Shown one piece after another: positions 8,022-16,225 of a DNA stretch of 64,000 nt. The stretch is from assembly GCF_001541345.2 (NCBI RefSeq), contig NZ_LMVL02000002.1, positions 248,001 through 312,000 on the forward strand, read 5' to 3'. The notes below the pieces were generated by a model, which saw nothing but the letters and a program-made list of their open reading frames with translations, made no database searches and was not told the origin of the DNA. The first letter of the stretch is position 1, and every line of letters starts with the position of its first letter. Source of the DNA: Gillisella vitis. GTDB lineage: Bacteria > Pseudomonadota > Alphaproteobacteria > Rhizobiales > Rhizobiaceae. The translations under genes were made by a program, and so were the position numbers.

Positions 8022-8249
8022 GCCCGACAATTTCGGGCCGCGCGTGCGTTACTGGCTTGGACACAGGAGACGCTCGCTGACAAGGCCCGGGTATCACTGA
8101 CCGCGCTCAAGCGCCTCGAATCCGAAAGCGGTCTCGAGGTGTATGAGAGCACGCGCGATCAGGTCCGACGGGCTTTTGAAGACAACGGGATCGTCTTCCT
8201 TAACTCCGGCCCTGATGTGGGAGTGATGCTTGTCAGCGAAAAGCGCTAA
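8013..8249 (+). CDS. XRE-family helix-turn-helix regulator
   Basis: Protein of 78 residues that is essentially one HTH_3/XRE DNA-binding domain. The segment RALLAWTQETLADKARVSLTALKRLE contains the two helices of the motif (about residues 10-37). Small single-domain XRE proteins of this kind often control ICE transfer or excision genes. A 20-bp palindrome over its own start codon suggests autoregulation. An alternative in-frame start is not evident. Confidence 0.8.
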   Translation: MITARQFRAARALLAWTQETLADKARVSLTALKRLESESGLEVYESTRDQVRRAFEDNGIVFLNSGPDVGVMLVSEKR

Positions 8250-8362
8250 TTCAGAACCGATCATTGGAAGTGCGCATATTCCCGAGCCCAAATTTTACTA
8301 TACCATTAAAATTCCGCTATCGATCGCCAGCAATTTGGGCAAAAGCGGAAGGGGAGGACTGC

Positions 8363-8626
8363 ATGACCAAGGTTAAACTCGCGGACTGTCCGCCGACCAA
8401 CGCCGAACTCACGGCCTACGACCGCGAACACCTCAAACTTTACCTGCGTCTTCTCGATGCGGAGGCGGAAGGCGCCGATTGGAGGGAGGTTGCCGAAGTC
8501 GTGCTTCGCCTCGATCCCAAGCGCGACGCCGAGCGCGCTCACCGGATCTATGCAGCTCACCTTGCGCGAGCGAAATGGATGGCCGAACACGGCTTTGCCG
8601 ACCTTATGCGCTCAAGTCTTCATTGA
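8363..8626 (+). CDS. DUF2285-like small protein
   Basis: Protein of 87 residues with the core T-x-Y-D-R-x-H-L-x-x-Y-L-R-L-L-D-A-E-x-x-G-A-D-W-R-E-V and a C-terminal HLARAKWM-x-E-x-G segment. This pattern is seen in DUF2285-type proteins of rhizobial ICEs. I chose ATG 8363 because a strong ggggagg lies 6-12 nt upstream. The function is unknown, and DUF2285 proteins are often linked to transfer control on these elements. The next gene carries another DUF2285-like region. Confidence 0.65.
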   Translation: MTKVKLADCPPTNAELTAYDREHLKLYLRLLDAEAEGADWREVAEVVLRLDPKRDAERAHRIYAAHLARAKWMAEHGFADLMRSSLH

Positions 8627-8753
8627 TCACTGTCGCGCATGATGCAAAACCTGCATCACGTTACGCGACCTTCGTTGTTCCCAAAAGCCGACCGAGTTGA
8701 GATTGTTCCCCCTCCGTAACCCACAGTCGTAACGTGCGTGGAGGTTTGGAGGA

Positions 8754-9516
8754 ATGCCGCAAGACCAAGACTGGCGATCGAATGCCAATTATGACTTTGT
8801 TGATCAATTGACGACGTCCGAACTTGCCTGGGAATTCCTTCGCCGGAACCAGGATTACCGCCAAGCCTACCGCGATCTTTCCGCTCGTGGACAGCTTCAT
8901 AGCGACCAGGCGCGCGAGGTCGCTGAAAAATGGGGATTGTGTTTTTGTTGCAGATCCTCAGCGCACAGCACTCGACCAGCCCGTCTTCTGGACCCCGATT
9001 GCCGACCCCGGAGCCATTCTGCTCCACAGGGTCTTATTCGCTTCAAGCGATACTGGGACTGCTGAAGAATTCATCCGAGCACACGCGATCGACAGCTCTG
9101 GCGACGGGTGCCTGCGGCTCAGCGTCAATGAAGAACATCTCGAGGTCACCCGGATCGATTCCGATTCCGGCGGCATTCTGGTCGCCATCATCATCCTCGA
9201 CGATGACACACCGGATCGGCTTCACGCGCTAATCCGCTTTTCGGCCATGCTGACCGGCCAGCGCGTCCCGACCGATAATCGCCTGACGCCGCAGCGTCGG
9301 CAGCGCACTCGCCAGATGCTGCGCGTCTTCGATGCCCGCTTGGCCGGCGCGACCTACCGTGACATCGCCATCGCGATCTACGGGCGCTCGCGCGTCGCCT
9401 CCGAGCCCTGGAAAACATCCTCCTTGCGAGACGCGGTCATTGGCCTCGTCGAGGGCGGCTTTACGATGGTCGATGGCGGCTATCTCCAGTTGCTACGTCG
9501 CCGCCGCCGATCCTAG
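8754..9516 (+). pseudogene. DUF6499/DUF2285 transcriptional-regulator-like gene with a frameshift
   Basis: The first ~63 codons from ATG 8754 encode a DUF6499-type domain (W-x-x-N-A-N-Y-D-F-V-D-Q-L, then WEFLRRNQDYRQAYRDL). The rest of the family protein continues in another frame, from VADPQRTALDQPVFW to a C-terminal DUF2285 domain ending at 9516 (RQMLRVFDARLAGATYRDIA, then SLRDAV-x-x-G). The switch occurs at the T-run near 8940-8946: removing one T restores a single frame. It may be an inactivating insertion, a sequencing error in a homopolymer, or slippage-dependent expression. Intact relatives on ICEs are thought to regulate transfer. Confidence 0.7.
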
Positions 9517-9533
9517 CAGTTTCCGTTCCAGCC

Positions 9534-9572
9534 ATGGGGTGGGGATTTTAGCCCCTTTAAATTCCCCATCCC
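9534..9572 (+). terminator. Imperfect hairpin after the DUF2285 gene
   Basis: GGGGTGGGGATTT pairs imperfectly with AAATTCCCCATCCCC, starting about 17 nt after the stop. It is terminator-like without a clear U-tract. Confidence 0.4.
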
Positions 9573-9656
9573 CCCTGACGACTCTTCTCCGCCACCGTGG
9601 TCGTCATCCACCGCTGAACCGCAGCGGCCACCAGCAACCCCACGGAGGCCCGATCC

Positions 9657-9938
9657 ATGCGACCCGATCTTGCCGTTTTGCCGCCGCGCTACCTGCGCAC
9701 CAAGGAAGCCGCGGAATTCCTGAGCCTCTCCGCCCGAACCCTTGAGAAGCACCGGACCTATGGGACCGGCCCGTCCTATCGCAAGCTCGGCGGCCGCGTC
9801 GTCTATGCCGTCGATGACCTCGAAGCCTGGGCCGAACGCGGCGCCGTCACTTCCACCTCCGATCCGCGTGGCCAGGTGCTGCCGGCGAAGCGCCAGACGC
9901 TCCCCGCCGTGCCGCAGCCCGGCCGCTACGCACGCTGA
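9657..9938 (+). CDS. HTH_17/AlpA-like DNA-binding protein
   Basis: Protein of 93 residues. Residues 11-60 form a winged-helix MerR/excisionase-type domain: YLRTKEAAEFLSLSARTLEKHR, then a G-P-x-Y-x-K-L-G-G-R-V-V-Y wing and D-D-L-E-A-W. The remainder is a basic, Pro-rich tail. A good acggagg lies upstream of the ATG. It sits immediately before repA, the usual position in alphaproteobacterial ICEs, and may control repA/parA or act as an excision factor. Which of these applies is not decided by sequence. Confidence 0.8.
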   Translation: MRPDLAVLPPRYLRTKEAAEFLSLSARTLEKHRTYGTGPSYRKLGGRVVYAVDDLEAWAERGAVTSTSDPRGQVLPAKRQTLPAVPQPGRYAR

Positions 9939-9956
9939 TCGCGGCCTGTTTCCCGA

Positions 9957-11105
9957 ATGGCGGCGCGGCATCGGTCCTCCTCGGAGCGTGGGCAGCTCGA
10001 TCTGTTCCGGGCGCTTCCAGGCGACTTCGCGCCAAGAGACGCGCAGGATCTCATGGCTTTCCCATTTTTCTCCCTCTCGAAAACCCATCGTGTCACGCCG
10101 ATCGACTTCATCGCCGGCAATGTGACGATCCGGGTCGAAGCCGTTCCCGATCACGGCATGGCCACGATCTGGGACGCCGACATCCTGATCTGGGCGGCAA
10201 GCCAGATCGTCGAGGCGCGCGACGCGGGGCTGCGCACCTCGCGTCTCATGGCCGCCACCCCCTACGAAATCCTGAAGTTCGTCGGTCGCGGCACCTCGCT
10301 TCGGGATTATCAGCGCCTGAAGGCGGCACTCGACCGGCTCCAGTCCACCACCGTCGCCACCACCATCCGCCAGCCCGCCGAGGGGCGCCGTCATCGCTTC
10401 TCGTGGATCAATGAGTGGAAGGAACGGACGGACCGGCACGGCAGGCCGGACGGCATCGAGATGATCCTTCCAGACTGGTTCTACCAGGCCGTCCTCGATG
10501 ACGCGCTCGTGCTCACCATCGATCGCGCCTATTTCGATCTGACGGGCGGGCTTGATCGCTGGCTTTACCGGATCGTCCGCAAGCACGGTGGCCGCCAACG
10601 CGATGGGTGGCGCTTTGACTTCCGGCACCTTCATCAGAAATCCGGCAGCCTGTCTCCCTTCCGGCGCTTTGTCTTCGAAATGCGCGACATCATCCGCCGC
10701 CAGCCGTTGCCCGGCTACACGCTGTTCATGGAAGTGGGGGTCGGTGGCCGGATGCTGCTTGCCTTCGCGCCCTGTGGACAACCTGTGGACGGCCTCGTGC
10801 TATCGGGAACGCCCAATATCGTGCCATCAGGAACGCCGGTATCGTGCTATCGGGAACGCAAACAGGGCTTAACCCACGGCAATAAAACCGGAAATCGCGC
10901 TCTTAACTTAGAATCTAACCCAGAATCTAACTTTGAAGAGCGCGCGCGCGATGTGCAAAAGCTCATCCGGGAGACCGCAAGCGGCCTTAGCGTAACCGCA
11001 AAAAAGAGCGGCTGCGGATTGGTTTCCCGTAAAGACGAAACGACGCAAGCCACGGCAGAGACGCCGGAACTTCCTCTCGACGACCGTTCGGGAGGCACGC
11101 GATGA
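9957..11105 (+). CDS. repA: RepA-type replication initiator
   Basis: Protein of 382 residues of the RPA/RepA initiator family (Pfam RPA). The conserved core spans about residues 35-275, with segments such as MAATPYEILKFVGRG, RLKAALDRLQSTTVATTIR, SWINEW and LDRWLYRIVRKHGG. The C-terminus is low-complexity and includes SGTPNIVPSGT, encoded by iteron-like DNA repeats. It overlaps parA by 4 bp (ATGA). It suggests that the excised ICE circle can replicate autonomously for a time. Whether the element is stably plasmid-like is unknown. Confidence 0.85.
   Translation: MAARHRSSSERGQLDLFRALPGDFAPRDAQDLMAFPFFSLSKTHRVTPIDFIAGNVTIRVEAVPDHGMATIWDADILIWAASQIVEARDAGLRTSRLMAATPYEILKFVGRGTSLRDYQRLKAALDRLQSTTVATTIRQPAEGRRHRFSWINEWKERTDRHGRPDGIEMILPDWFYQAVLDDALVLTIDRAYFDLTGGLDRWLYRIVRKHGGRQRDGWRFDFRHLHQKSGSLSPFRRFVFEMRDIIRRQPLPGYTLFMEVGVGGRMLLAFAPCGQPVDGLVLSGTPNIVPSGTPVSCYRERKQGLTHGNKTGNRALNLESNPESNFEERARDVQKLIRETASGLSVTAKKSGCGLVSRKDETTQATAETPELPLDDRSGGTR
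10796..10860 (+). repeat. Iteron-like direct repeats inside repA
   Basis: There are three 18-bp copies of the form CGTGCTATCGGGAACGCC. They begin at 10796, 10820 and 10843; the second differs at two bases and the third at the last base. The spacing of 24 and 23 bp puts them roughly on one helical face. Just upstream lies tgtggacaa, one mismatch from a DnaA-box-like TGTGGATAA. Candidate RepA-binding origin. Confidence 0.6.
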
Positions 11106-11755
11106 TCGTGGCCTTCCTCAATCAGAAGGGCGGTGCCGGCAAGACGACGCTGGCGCTCAATCTCGCCGGTGAATGGGCACGGCGGGGGCTCCGAGTCACC
11201 CTGGTCGATGCCGACCCGCAGGGCTCGGCGCTCGACTGGTCGCAGCAGCGCGAGCATGAAGGGCTTCCGCGCCTGTTCGGCGTCGTCGGCCTGGCGCGCG
11301 ACACGCTCCATCGCGAGGCGCCTGAGCTCGCACGGAACGGCGATCATGTCGTCATCGACGGCCCGCCTCGGGTCGCCGGGTTGATGCGCTCGGCGCTGCT
11401 CGCCGCCGATCTCGTGCTGATCCCGGTGCAGCCTTCGCCGCTCGACGGCTGGGCGTCGGCCGAGATGCTCGCGCTTCTGCGCGAAGCGCGCGTCTATCGA
11501 CCGGATCTCGCCGCGCGCTTCGTCCTGAACCGCTGCGGCGCGCGCACCGTACTGGCGCGTGAGACAGCCGAGACCCTGGCCGATCACGATCCGCCAGCGC
11601 TTTCCAGCACGATCGGCCAGCGCATCGCCTTCGCCGCGGCTGCGCAGTCTGGCCGCCTTGTCTGCGAACTTGATGATGACATGCCGGCTGCACGCGAGAT
11701 CGCGGCGCTGGCCGTCGAGATCGATCGTCTCGGAATCGGTAGGGGGGCATCGTGA
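11102..11755 (+). CDS. parA: ParA-family partition ATPase
   Basis: Protein of 217 residues with the deviant Walker A NQKGGAGKTT at residues 7-16, a Walker A' V-D-A-D-P-Q-G-S near residue 35, and VVIDGPPR (Walker B) near residue 82. It lacks an N-terminal HTH, so it is the short type of ParA found on plasmids and ICEs. It overlaps repA upstream and the RHH gene downstream (GTGA), forming a tight repA-parA-RHH operon. It would segregate or position the element after excision. Confidence 0.92.
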   Translation: MIVAFLNQKGGAGKTTLALNLAGEWARRGLRVTLVDADPQGSALDWSQQREHEGLPRLFGVVGLARDTLHREAPELARNGDHVVIDGPPRVAGLMRSALLAADLVLIPVQPSPLDGWASAEMLALLREARVYRPDLAARFVLNRCGARTVLARETAETLADHDPPALSSTIGQRIAFAAAAQSGRLVCELDDDMPAAREIAALAVEIDRLGIGRGAS

Positions 11756-12003
11756 CCGAGCGTCCGTCCCGCAAAGGTTTCGCCGCTCGGCCTGCCGACC
11801 CGGATCACTGGATCAAGGCCGCCGAGGCGCCGCCACGCAATGCTGACGCCGGCGGGTTCACCGCACGGCTCACCATCGACGTAACACCCGAGCTGCGCGG
11901 ACGGATCAAGATCGCCGCCTTCCGGCGCAGCGTCACCGTCGCCGACATGCTGCGCGAGATGCTCGCGCGCGAATTCCCCCCGACCGAAGGAGATCCCTCA
12001 TGA
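11752..12003 (+). CDS. Ribbon-helix-helix partner of ParA
   Basis: Protein of 83 residues starting with GTG that overlaps the parA stop. The C-terminal half, RLTIDVTPELRGRIKIAAFRRSVTVADMLREML, has the strand-helix-helix pattern of RHH/CopG DNA-binding proteins. By position it is likely the centromere-binding component that replaces ParB. This role is inferred from context. Confidence 0.7.
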   Translation: MTERPSRKGFAARPADPDHWIKAAEAPPRNADAGGFTARLTIDVTPELRGRIKIAAFRRSVTVADMLREMLAREFPPTEGDPS

Positions 12004-12521
12004 CCGGCAACGCGGCTCCCCGCTTGCGCGGCGGCCTGTTGCCGTCCGCACGCTCCACCGACGACATGACCCATGTCGAGCTGACATGGATCGAGAATAA
12101 GGTCGAATACTGGATCAGGTTCGGCGAGCAAGCGCACGAGCTGATCCTCGATCGCCGCCGGCGCGTCGTGTCGTTCCGGCCGAACAGCATCTTCGCGTTC
12201 GTCCGGTGGGCAGCCAACGATTTCGGCACGATCATATCGCGCATCGATATCGTGCGCGCCATCGAACCGGGCGAAGCTTATCAGACGCTGCCCTTCGTGC
12301 GCCCCGGCGGCGAAATCCTCCTGAAGATCGAGGGCTGGCCCAAGGTCGAGGACGTGCTGCGCCACATCGACGCCGTGGAGCGCGCCGGCATCGACGCCTG
12401 CGACGTCGCGCCCGATCACTGGCGCCATGTCGCCCACCGGATGCAGGCCGGTCACCTGCCGCGTCCCTACACTGTCGAACGCCATCAGGCATGGCTCAAG
12501 CGGCAGGGGATCGGACGGTGA
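12000..12521 (+). CDS. DUF2840 domain protein
   Basis: Protein of 173 residues matching the DUF2840 pattern: LTWIENKVEYWIRFG, then LDRRRRVVSF, FAFVRWAANDFGT, RPGGEILLKI and DHWRHV near the C-terminus. An internal ATG at 12066 gives the more usual family start, but the first ATG overlaps the preceding stop (ATGA) and is coupled to it. It is always found next to traF in trb-type ICEs. The function is unknown. Confidence 0.85.
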   Translation: MTGNAAPRLRGGLLPSARSTDDMTHVELTWIENKVEYWIRFGEQAHELILDRRRRVVSFRPNSIFAFVRWAANDFGTIISRIDIVRAIEPGEAYQTLPFVRPGGEILLKIEGWPKVEDVLRHIDAVERAGIDACDVAPDHWRHVAHRMQAGHLPRPYTVERHQAWLKRQGIGR

Positions 12522-13063
12522 CCCGCCTCGGCTATGTCATGGTGACGTATTTCGCGGCAATGGGCGCTGCCGTTGCTGCGTTCATTCCGACGCCGACCAG
12601 GCTCGTCTGGAACGCCACCGCCAGCGCGCCGCTCGGGCTCTACACCATCGCGCCGGCCGACCGGCTGGAGGTGCCCGAACTGGTCGCCATCATGCCGCCC
12701 GAGCCGCTCGCCAACTTCATGGTCGGGCGTGGCTATGTCGGTCACGGTGTGCCGCTCCTGAAGCGTGTGCTCGGCCTGCCGGGACAGCAGGTTTGCCGGA
12801 TCAGGCGCGACATCATGATCGATGGCATTGCCATCGGTTCCGCCCTCAGCCGAGACAAGATGGGCCGCGACCTGCTGGTCTGGCAGGGCTGCCGCACTGT
12901 CGCCGACGACGAGCTTTTCCTGATGAACTGGGAAGTCGCGGATAGTCTCGACGGCCGCTACTTCGGGCCGCTTCCAGCTTCCGCCGTGATTGGCCGGGCA
13001 ATCCCCCTCTACACCGATGAAGACGGCCACGGCCACTTCGTTTGGCGCGCGCCGACGCGGTGA
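12518..13063 (+). CDS. traF: TraF-type conjugal transfer signal peptidase (S26)
   Basis: Protein of 181 residues with an N-terminal membrane segment (about residues 5-25) followed by a signal peptidase I-like domain. The catalytic serine lies in S-A-P-L-G-L-Y (about residue 38) and the general-base lysine in PLLKRVLGLPG (about residue 83). TraF of IncP plasmids cyclises the TrbC pilin, and a trbC gene is present at 19846. GTG 12518 overlaps the DUF2840 stop and puts the hydrophobic segment at the N-terminus. Confidence 0.88.
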   Translation: MTRLGYVMVTYFAAMGAAVAAFIPTPTRLVWNATASAPLGLYTIAPADRLEVPELVAIMPPEPLANFMVGRGYVGHGVPLLKRVLGLPGQQVCRIRRDIMIDGIAIGSALSRDKMGRDLLVWQGCRTVADDELFLMNWEVADSLDGRYFGPLPASAVIGRAIPLYTDEDGHGHFVWRAPTR

Positions 13064-13108
13064 CGGCGTGCCCATGCCCATTCCCACCGCAGATCCAAGG
13101 AGGCAAGC

Positions 13109-13444
13109 ATGACCCAGATTGGTCAATTCACCCGGACGGAAACTGGCTTTGAAGGAGAGTTCAGAGCACTCGGCATCAAGGAAGACATCACACTTGTTCC
13201 CGCCGAGCACTCGGGCTCCGAGAACGCTCCGGACTATCGCGTCCTGCTCGCAGGTGACGAGGGTTCCGATATCGGCGCGGGCTGGAAGCATGTCGGTGAA
13301 CGCGCCGGCGAATATGTCTCCATCGAGATCGACAGCCCTCTCTTTGCCAAACCGCTACGCGCCAACCTGTTCCAGTCCGGCGGCGACAGCACGGTCTGGG
13401 GGCTGCACATGAACCGGCCCGCCAAATCACGCAAGGAGGATTGA
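13109..13444 (+). CDS. DUF736 domain protein
   Basis: Protein of 111 residues that is entirely a DUF736 domain. It begins MTQIGQFTRTETGFEGEF and has the conserved GWKH, Y-V-S-I-E-I-D-S-P-L-F and LHMNRP segments. A clear aaggagg precedes the start. DUF736 proteins are standard companions of rhizobial transfer regions. The function is not established. Confidence 0.88.
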   Translation: MTQIGQFTRTETGFEGEFRALGIKEDITLVPAEHSGSENAPDYRVLLAGDEGSDIGAGWKHVGERAGEYVSIEIDSPLFAKPLRANLFQSGGDSTVWGLHMNRPAKSRKED

Positions 13445-13447
13445 GCG

Positions 13448-14215
13448 GTGCCGGCTCCTTGCAGTAGCTCCTATGCCGGTCGGTCAGCCGTCCGGCATAG
13501 GGCTGTCCTTTTTCTCCTTTCCGGCCTGGCCTTCGCCGCGCCTGCCACGGTCTCGGTATGCGCGCAAACGCTGCCAGCGACACGCACGGCGACTGCCGAT
13601 CCTTATGCTGCGCACATCGCCGAGGCATCGCAGCGCTTCGGCATCCCGCAGACATGGATCGTCGCGGTGAAGCGTGCCGAAAGCCATGACGACGTGCGCG
13701 CCGTGTCGCCTGCCGGTGCGCTCGGCCTCATGCAGATCATGCCCGGCACATGGGCCGAACTGCGCACCCGTTACCGGCTTGGGCACGATCCTTTCGATCC
13801 GCGCGACAACATCATCGCCGGCACGGCCTATCTGCGCGAGATGCTCGATCGCTACCGCACGGTTCCGGCCATGCTCGCGGCTTACAATGCGGGACCGGCG
13901 CTCTACGACGAATACCTCGCAACCGGCCGTTCCCTGCCGGCCGAAACGCGTGCCTATGTCGCCTTGCTTGCACCCGCTCTGGGCAGCGCAGCCCCCTCGG
14001 ACAGGCCGCGAACCGCGCTCCAGCCACCGGCCGATTGGCGAGAGGCGCCGCTCTTCGTGGCGCGCGACGACAACCGCCGGCCTGCCGATGATCGAGCCGC
14101 CGGTCATCCGTCGAGCGGCCAGCAACCTTCCGTTCCGGCGCAGGACGATCGCGCCGCCCGATCACAGCCAGACACCATTTTCCTCACCCGGCGCGAGGGG
14201 GACGGTCCGCAATGA
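13448..14215 (+). CDS. Lytic transglycosylase (SLT domain), conjugation-associated
   Basis: Protein of 255 residues with a signal peptide (hydrophobic residues 17-40, ending CAQ-like). Its SLT domain has the catalytic glutamate in A-V-K-R-A-E-S-H (about residue 78), then GALGLMQIMPGTW and LAAYNAGP. It would open the peptidoglycan for the trb type IV secretion channel (a VirB1/TrbN-like role). It starts with GTG 4 bp after the DUF736 stop, and its C-terminal 70 residues are disordered and polar. Confidence 0.88.
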   Translation: MPAPCSSSYAGRSAVRHRAVLFLLSGLAFAAPATVSVCAQTLPATRTATADPYAAHIAEASQRFGIPQTWIVAVKRAESHDDVRAVSPAGALGLMQIMPGTWAELRTRYRLGHDPFDPRDNIIAGTAYLREMLDRYRTVPAMLAAYNAGPALYDEYLATGRSLPAETRAYVALLAPALGSAAPSDRPRTALQPPADWREAPLFVARDDNRRPADDRAAGHPSSGQQPSVPAQDDRAARSQPDTIFLTRREGDGPQ

Positions 14216-14458
14216 CCCTCAACCGGCTCTTTCGCATCCTGTCGGGCTCTGGCGCATCATGGAGGGTGCCGGGGGTGGAGGCAGGAGAAGCAACCGGAGG
14301 ATGGCAGGATAAAAGGACGCACATTGCGTGGCGGTCGAGTGGTTGTTTTTGCTGGGGTTTCTGCCCCGTTGCGCACATTTCCCGGCTCTGCCGCAATGTT
14401 CGCCAACGACCCAACACCCTGTCTCTACGAGATTTTCTGAACATTGCGGGGCTACGCC
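14216..14458. other. Probable oriT/relaxase control region
   Basis: This is the gap between the lytic transglycosylase and the relaxase, the usual place for oriT. A perfect 11-bp inverted repeat pairs CCGCAATGTTC (14391-14401) with GAACATTGCGG (14439-14449). A further copy of the half-site, acattgcg, lies near 14326 within acgcacattgcgt. A second short hairpin, GGGG-ttctg-type-CCCC, lies near 14354-14366. A reading frame of 85 codons crosses the region but looks non-coding. The nick site cannot be named from sequence alone. Confidence 0.5.
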
Positions 14459-16198
14459 ATGGCCGATGAGCGCGAGTTCCGCGTCCGTCCGGGGCGCATC
14501 CGGTCCAGCCGGGGGCAATCGGCGCGGCCCTTTATCGCGCAGGCGCTCGCCGCGGCGAAGAGGGCCGGCGGCGGCGTATCGCGCTCCGGCCGCGTTGTTC
14601 CCGGTAATCGCTCACGTTTCGGACATGGTCAGCGCGCCAGCATCCAGGCCAATCGCCTGATCTCGTCGCGCTCGCGCGGCGCTGTCGTCAAGGCGCGCGT
14701 CGTGCGGCATTCGGGACGGACAGCGCCACTCGGCACCCACCTCAACTATCTGCGCCGCGAGGGCGTGACCCGTGACGGGGAAAAGGCCCGCCTGTTCGGG
14801 CCGGACACCGAGAATGCTGACGCCCGCGCCTTCGCCGAGCGGAGCCAGGATGACCGGCATCATTTCCGGTTCATCGTCTCCCCAGACGACGCGCTGGAAA
14901 TGTCCGATCTCAAGTCCTTCACCCGTGATCTCGTCGGACAGATGGAGAAGGACCTCGGCACCCGGCTCGACTGGGTGGCCGTCGATCACTGGAACACCGA
15001 GCATCCCCATGTCCATCTGATCGTGCGCGGCGTCCGTGACGACGGCCAGGATCTCGTCATCTCGCGCGACTACATCAAGGAGGGGATGCGTGACCGGGCG
15101 CGCGATCTCATCACCCAGGAGCTGGGGCCGCGCACCGACCTCGACATCCGCCGCACGCTGGAGCGCCAGATTGAATCGGAACGATGGACCCAGCTCGACC
15201 GTCAGCTTGTCCGGGATGGTAAGGAAACCGGTATCATCGATCTTGCGCCGCAATCGGATCGCCAGCCAGACGAGTTTCATGCCCTGAAGGTCGGACGCCT
15301 GCGCAAGCTGGAAGTCCTTGGCCTGGCCGGACAGGTCGGCCACTCGCAATGGTTCGTCAAGCCGGAAGCCGAGGCGGTACTGCGCGAACTCGGCGAGCGT
15401 GGCGACATCATCAAACGCATGCACAAGGCGCTGACGGACCGCGGTATCGAACGCGGCTCGGCCAACTACGTGCTGGCCGGTGAGAGCCTCGATGAGCCGA
15501 TCATCGGCCGCCTGGTCGATCGCGGTCTCGACGACGAGCTGAAAGGCACGGCCTACGCCGTGGTCGACGGCGTCGATGGCCGCACCCATCATATCAAGCT
15601 GCCCGATCTCGATGCGGCCGGTGACAGCGCTCCCGGCTCGATTGTCGAGCTGCGCAAGTTTGATGACGCGCGCGGTGAGCGCCGTGTTGCGCTCGCCGTT
15701 CGCTCCGATCTCGACATCGAGCGACAGGTCACGGCATCGGGCGCGACCTGGCTCGACCGGCAGGCGGTGGCAAGAGAGCCGATGTCACTGTCCGATGGCG
15801 GCTTCGGCACCGAGGTGCAGCAGGCCATGGACCGGCGTGCTGACCATCTTGTCGAGCAGGGTCTGGCCGAGTGTCAGGGACGTAGCGTGGTGTTCGCCCG
15901 CAGACTGGTCGACACCTTGCGCCGCCGCGAACTCGATGCGCTTGGTGAGAAACTCGCTACCGAGACCGGTCAGCCATTCAACGTGGCCGCAGGCGGCGAA
16001 TATGTCGCCGGCACCTATCGCCAACGCTTCGCGCTCGCCTCCGGCCGCTACGCGATGATCGACGACGGACTTGGCTTCCGGCTCGTACCGTGGTCGCCAT
16101 CCCTGGAAAAACAGCTCGGCCGCCACGTCTCCGGCGTCGCCCGCAACGACGGCGGCATCGACTGGAGTTTTGGCCGCAAGCGGGGGCTCGGCCTTTAA
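14459..16198 (+). CDS. Relaxase, DUF3363/VirD2-like (RlxS type)
   Basis: Protein of 579 residues that would nick oriT and pilot the transferred strand. The N-terminal ~65 residues are very basic. The relaxase core has a catalytic tyrosine candidate in HLNYLRREG (about residue 98), and the HPHVHLIVRG metal-binding motif is near residue 180. The C-terminal half is a DUF3363 domain (from about residue 230 to the end). I chose ATG 14459 over an upstream TTG that lies inside the inverted repeat. A short gap separates it from the TraG gene. Confidence 0.9.
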   Translation: MADEREFRVRPGRIRSSRGQSARPFIAQALAAAKRAGGGVSRSGRVVPGNRSRFGHGQRASIQANRLISSRSRGAVVKARVVRHSGRTAPLGTHLNYLRREGVTRDGEKARLFGPDTENADARAFAERSQDDRHHFRFIVSPDDALEMSDLKSFTRDLVGQMEKDLGTRLDWVAVDHWNTEHPHVHLIVRGVRDDGQDLVISRDYIKEGMRDRARDLITQELGPRTDLDIRRTLERQIESERWTQLDRQLVRDGKETGIIDLAPQSDRQPDEFHALKVGRLRKLEVLGLAGQVGHSQWFVKPEAEAVLRELGERGDIIKRMHKALTDRGIERGSANYVLAGESLDEPIIGRLVDRGLDDELKGTAYAVVDGVDGRTHHIKLPDLDAAGDSAPGSIVELRKFDDARGERRVALAVRSDLDIERQVTASGATWLDRQAVAREPMSLSDGGFGTEVQQAMDRRADHLVEQGLAECQGRSVVFARRLVDTLRRRELDALGEKLATETGQPFNVAAGGEYVAGTYRQRFALASGRYAMIDDGLGFRLVPWSPSLEKQLGRHVSGVARNDGGIDWSFGRKRGLGL

Positions 16199-16225
16199 AC
16201 CTCAATACATGAAAGGACCAACGCC

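Noticed and set aside
14212-14469. 85-codon frame between the lytic transglycosylase and the relaxase
   Set aside because: Its composition (Trp/Cys/Arg-rich) and lack of family features look non-coding, and it crosses the probable oriT inverted repeat.
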